Under the pieces are notes generated by a model. The model did no database searches, was not told where the DNA came from, and saw only the letters and a list, made by a program, of their open reading frames with translations. A stretch of 64,000 bases of DNA from Saururus chinensis (Eukaryota > Streptophyta > Magnoliopsida > Piperales > Saururaceae): NCBI GenBank assembly GCA_035235625.1, contig CP141145.1, positions 2,170,001 to 2,234,000 of the forward strand, in the 5' to 3' direction. How positions within the stretch are numbered: the stretch's first letter is position 1; each line of letters starts with the position of its first letter. The translations under genes and the position numbers were made by a program. This document shows, piece after piece, positions 60,901 through 64,000 of the stretch.

Positions 60901-62324
60901 TCAGTAAAGTCAAGAGTTTTTAAAACTCCTTCTCTTACTAATCGCTTTAAGCGGTCAATGGAGATATGCCCCAATCGCCTGTGCCATAACATAGAAGAAT
61001 TTTTTTTAATAACACTTCCTTGCACAAACATCATAGATTGTTCAAAGGAAATATATAAAGAGAGACAATATAATCCATCGATCAAAGAACTAGAACCAAT
61101 GGTGAATGAATCTTTAATAATCAGAAATGAGAAATTCATAAACTGAAAATTAAAGCCATGAGGCACTAGTTTTGATACAGAAACTAAGTTCTTAGAAAAA
61201 CTTGGAATATAAAAAGCTCTATCTAAATATAAGGTGTAGCTTATATATATAACAAGTCTATATGTTCCCACACCTTCAACCTTCAAACACATCTTATTTC
61301 CAGAATAAATGTTATGCTCCACATCATTTGGTTTCCTTAGACTGAAAAACCCCCGCATGATAGTAGAAACATGGATTGTAAAACCAGAGTCAATCCACCT
61401 TGTGTTATTATGATGAGAATCAATATAATTAGATTCATACCACACTAAAGACATGAAATTACCTTCTTTCTTAGGAAGCCACTTTTGATATTTAGGGCAA
61501 TCTTTCTTCATGTGTCTTTTCTTCTTGCAATAAAAATATTTGATTTCCTTGGTGACATCAGTAGACTTCACTGGCACACCTTTACCAGCTTTCTTCTTTG
61601 GAGCACTATGATATTTCTTCTTTTATCATTTATGAGAAACTAGATGGGCACTCTCTCCCTTCTCTTGCTTAAGTCTCCCCTCTTCCTGTTCACACATATT
61701 CAGAAGGCCATTGACTAACCATTGAGTGTTGTGTGTGTTGTAAAAGATCTTCAATAGCCCATATTGTACAAGCAGGGAATTCAGAATAAAGTGGACAAAA
61801 AAGGTGTCATCAATCTTTATTTTCATGTTGTTCAACTGATTAGCAATATCACGCTTCTGCATAATATGCTCTCTTGCCCCTATATCATTTGTTAGCCTCA
61901 TGGATGACAACTTGGACATTAAGGTGCTGGGACAAGGCTTTATCAAAACTCTTGAATTGAGCTTCAATATCTTGCAAAAGTTTTTGAACTGTAGTGCATT
62001 TTGGGATAGATCTCCTAATGTTTTTATTTATGTGAGACTTCATGAGCATCATGCTTAAGTAGTTAGACCGCTCCCACTTTTCAAAAGATGTTACCTCACT
62101 TGGAGTACTTTTTTCTGTAGAAGTGGAGGGTATATCCATACAAAACGCCAAATCTAAGTTCATACACCCTTATAGTAAAAGAATCTTTTCCTTCCAGTCG
62201 GTAAAATTGTCTCTAGACAATAATGGAAGGTGCTGATTAGGATAAAAGACGGATAAGTTGCAATAAAATAATACATGCAAACATTAATAAGGGCAAGAAA
62301 CAATAACATAAGTATGAAATAGCC
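57901..62324 (-). mobile_element. Ty1/copia element body, gag to integrase, split by a solo LTR
   Basis: Minus-strand coding traces in order: gag (62250-61626, FEKWERSNYLSMMLMKSHI and a C-terminal QEEGRLKQEKGE), CCHC zinc knuckle (YCKKKRHMKKDCPK near 61520), protease (WIDSGFTIHVS near 61390), pre-integrase (LWHRRLGHISIDRLKRLV near 60980), then, beyond the inserted LTR, the integrase core (58541-57954, VRSDRGGEYYGR, GTPQQNSVAE and LWNRWKPSLDHVHIWDC). Reverse transcriptase is missing and no paired LTRs were found. A fossil with several breaks. Confidence 0.85.
58710..60885 (+). mobile_element. Solo LTR, about 2.2 kb, inserted in the copia body
   Basis: It starts TGTCGTGCCCTGA and ends GGTCATTACA, with the perfect 5-bp duplication ATACA at 58705-58709 and 60886-60890. 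There is no coding domain. A TATA-like CTATTTATAAGC near 60690 lies about 200 bp before the end. It is related to the solo LTR at 24508-26434 in termini and inner text. Short inner repeats include three 'GAGTCYCARACTCA' units at about 59550-59600. Confidence 0.85.
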
Positions 62325-62530
62325 AATGCTAAAATCATTTAGTAAAATCGAAAACCTCCCTTTGGGCAAAGGTAGCAATCTACATCAAAATTACTAAGCC
62401 GTATAGAAACAAATATTCATTTTGTTTCATGATAAAGCTAGTGAGTTATACATAAAATATTACAGGAAAATCCCACACCTTTGGGCATAAGGAATCACCC
62501 TTGTTAAAATATATAACCCTCCACCCTATC
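62325..62530 (+). repeat. Copy of the 41143-41345 block (partial copia LTR)
   Basis: About 200 bp are shared with 41143-41345 in the same orientation: ATCATTTAGTAAAAT, GAAACAAATATTCATTTTGT, GGAAAATCCCACACCTTTGG and the ending TATATAACCCTCCACCCTAT. It is oriented opposite to the copia body on its left, so it does not belong to that element as a normal LTR. Confidence 0.85.
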
Positions 62531-62539
62531 CTAATTATA

Positions 62540-63480
62540 TACCTAAACCCTATTGAACCGGACCTAGTTCAGTGGGTATTATATATATTTTTTGAACCGG
62601 ATTTGTTAGAGTGGGTCGGGTGACCCGACCAATAACTGGACCCGACAACCCATGTTGCGGGTCATCTCTTCCACAGCATGGGTCGTTAGGTCCAGTTGTT
62701 TGTCAGGTCATCTGATCCACTTTGACAAATCTAGTTCGAAAAATATATAATACCCACCGAACTGGGTTCGGTTTAGTAGGGTTTAGGTGAATAAAAATTC
62801 AATAAAATTACATAATGTCCAAGGGAACATGACAAGTAATATTTAATTACCCGTCTCAGGCTCCGGTTCAAGGTGGTTTAGATGTTAGAAAATTTTGAAA
62901 AAAATACATAATGGCTATAGGAGTATAGCGAGTGACCTGAACAAGTTTCATCTTAGGGGAAAATCCCAAAAACTATAAAATAACCCTTTTACCCCTTATA
63001 GTTGAATTGTCATGTGATAACCACTTACTTAACTTAGGGGCTCCTATTCAGTGGCCTATGAGTGATCTTAAAAATTGGGAAAGTTTCTCAGTGTGAGTTT
63101 AATAGGTAACCTATGTATAGACTAAACTATTAGTGAGGAAAAATCCTAGTGAATGGGTAACTCACTATTTTCCCCCTCAAGTTAATCGTCAACCGTTAAG
63201 TCAACCAATGTCGGTTCAAGAGGCACACGACCCCGGTAAATGCCAAGAAAATTACACCGAGTCCATGAATTAAAGTAGTACCCATAAGCCCAATTTTTGA
63301 CCCATTGGATGTGAATAAGGCTTTGAAATTGAAATTAACTGGCCAATGTGATACTGAAACTTTTTGAGAGGTTAAAGACTTACTCAAGAGCAGAAAGGAC
63401 CATATACAATGTGGGATAATTATATTAATGCCTTTAGGTGCATTATGACCTATTTTCATAAAATTTTAATCAACTAGCCC
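62540..63480 (-). mobile_element. Inverted fragment of the 6209-9928 LTR family
   Basis: Read on the minus strand it follows about 8010-8800 of the solo LTR: ACATCCAATGGGTC, CATGGACTCGGTGTAATTTT, AGGTTACCTATTAAACTC and ACTCATAGG, then the GACCCG-rich part. Divergence is considerable. Both LTR ends are missing. Confidence 0.8.
62541..62788. repeat. Long imperfect inverted repeat
   Basis: The arms at about 62541-62654 and 62679-62788 start ACCTAAACCCTA and end TAGGGTTTAGGT. They pair through GTGGGTATTATATAT, ACTGGACC and the ACCCATG/CATGGGT centre with a loop of about 24 bp. It lies inside the inverted LTR fragment. Confidence 0.8.
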
Positions 63481-64000
63481 AAGGAGGGTTAGGGTACCAG
63501 AGCAAGAACATTTTTAATATCATTATTGAATTTAGTTATTGATATTACAATCTGTTTCAACCTATGTGGGTCTGATTGTTTATGTTGTTCATTGTTTTGA
63601 TGTTTACTATTGTTGCTGTAATAGTAATTTATCAATAGCATAAGATTAATGAAAGATTAATCAATGGGGTTAGATAGTTTTAGATTAGGTGAGAACACCT
63701 AATCAAGATAAAGACTAAAATACCTCTGAGAGGTTGATGACTAGTTCATAGAGTGAACAAGGCATTTGACCTGACAATTTGCCTTGATTAATGAACCGGT
63801 GACAGTTTCAATTTTTAAACCCTAGTCTAGTTGTGACTAATAGGGTTTGAGATAGTCATTGAAAATCTTAGCTTATTGATGAGCAAGTTCCTGAGTCTTA
63901 GCTCTATTAAGGAGCTGCTGATTTGACCATGTAGTTGCACCTCCCCATTGGAGGGAGCTCTGCGTGAGCTAGGCTCACCACCTATCCATTGAGGAACAGT
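63481..64000. other. Unassigned sequence at the window end
   Basis: No gene, RNA or transposon terminus is recognised. Confidence 0.4.

Overview
The window looks like gene-poor nuclear DNA of a flowering plant with a large, repeat-rich genome. The evidence is nested Ty3/gypsy and Ty1/copia LTR retrotransposons with plant initiator-Met primer-binding sites, CACTA, hAT, PIF/Harbinger-like and Stowaway-like DNA transposons, and a spliced type 1 non-specific lipid-transfer protein gene. I cannot name the species. I see one host gene that looks functional, the lipid-transfer protein gene at 13725-14333 on the minus strand, and one decayed host gene fragment, a GSK3/shaggy-like kinase piece with introns at 52892-53290.

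Layout. 420-1985 is a degenerate tandem array of about 187-bp monomers. 1986-3612 is old LTR-like sequence. 3613-5035 is a CACTA transposon end with subterminal and dispersed repeats. 5040-10470 is a GC-richer stretch split by a 3.7-kb solo LTR (6209-9928, 5-bp target duplication). 10471-13724 is intergenic and holds a 200-bp foldback MITE with perfectly palindromic ends. The lipid-transfer protein gene and a duplicated piece of its upstream region occupy 13725-15720. Two Stowaway-like MITEs and a decayed PIF/Harbinger-like element follow, up to about 20260.

22276-38771 is a nested insertion complex. An old copia element on the minus strand was entered by a solo LTR (24508-26434) and by a Ty3/gypsy chromovirus (26480-35333). 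The chromovirus was itself entered by a 3.4-kb solo LTR (26858-30278). Direct target duplications at the three inner insertions fix the order of events.

38772-64000 is a mosaic of decayed elements: a truncated copia element (38772-41345), old copia fragments, a second copia body (about 50040-52330), the kinase fragment beside a CACTA En/Spm-type gene and CACTA right end (52892-56051), a hAT transposase C-terminus (about 56170-56720), and a third copia body on the minus strand (57901-62324) holding another solo LTR (58710-60885). Pieces of the LTR family seen whole at 6209-9928 recur at 41346-41520 and, inverted, at 62540-63480.

I found no tRNA or rRNA gene, no CRISPR array, no organelle DNA insert and no obviously new molecular system. 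The strongest leads are the kinase fragment next to a CACTA gene, the palindrome-ended MITE, the 187-bp tandem array, the duplicated upstream region of the lipid-transfer protein gene, and hairpin-forming tandem units inside a solo LTR. All identifications were made by eye. No database search or alignment program was run.
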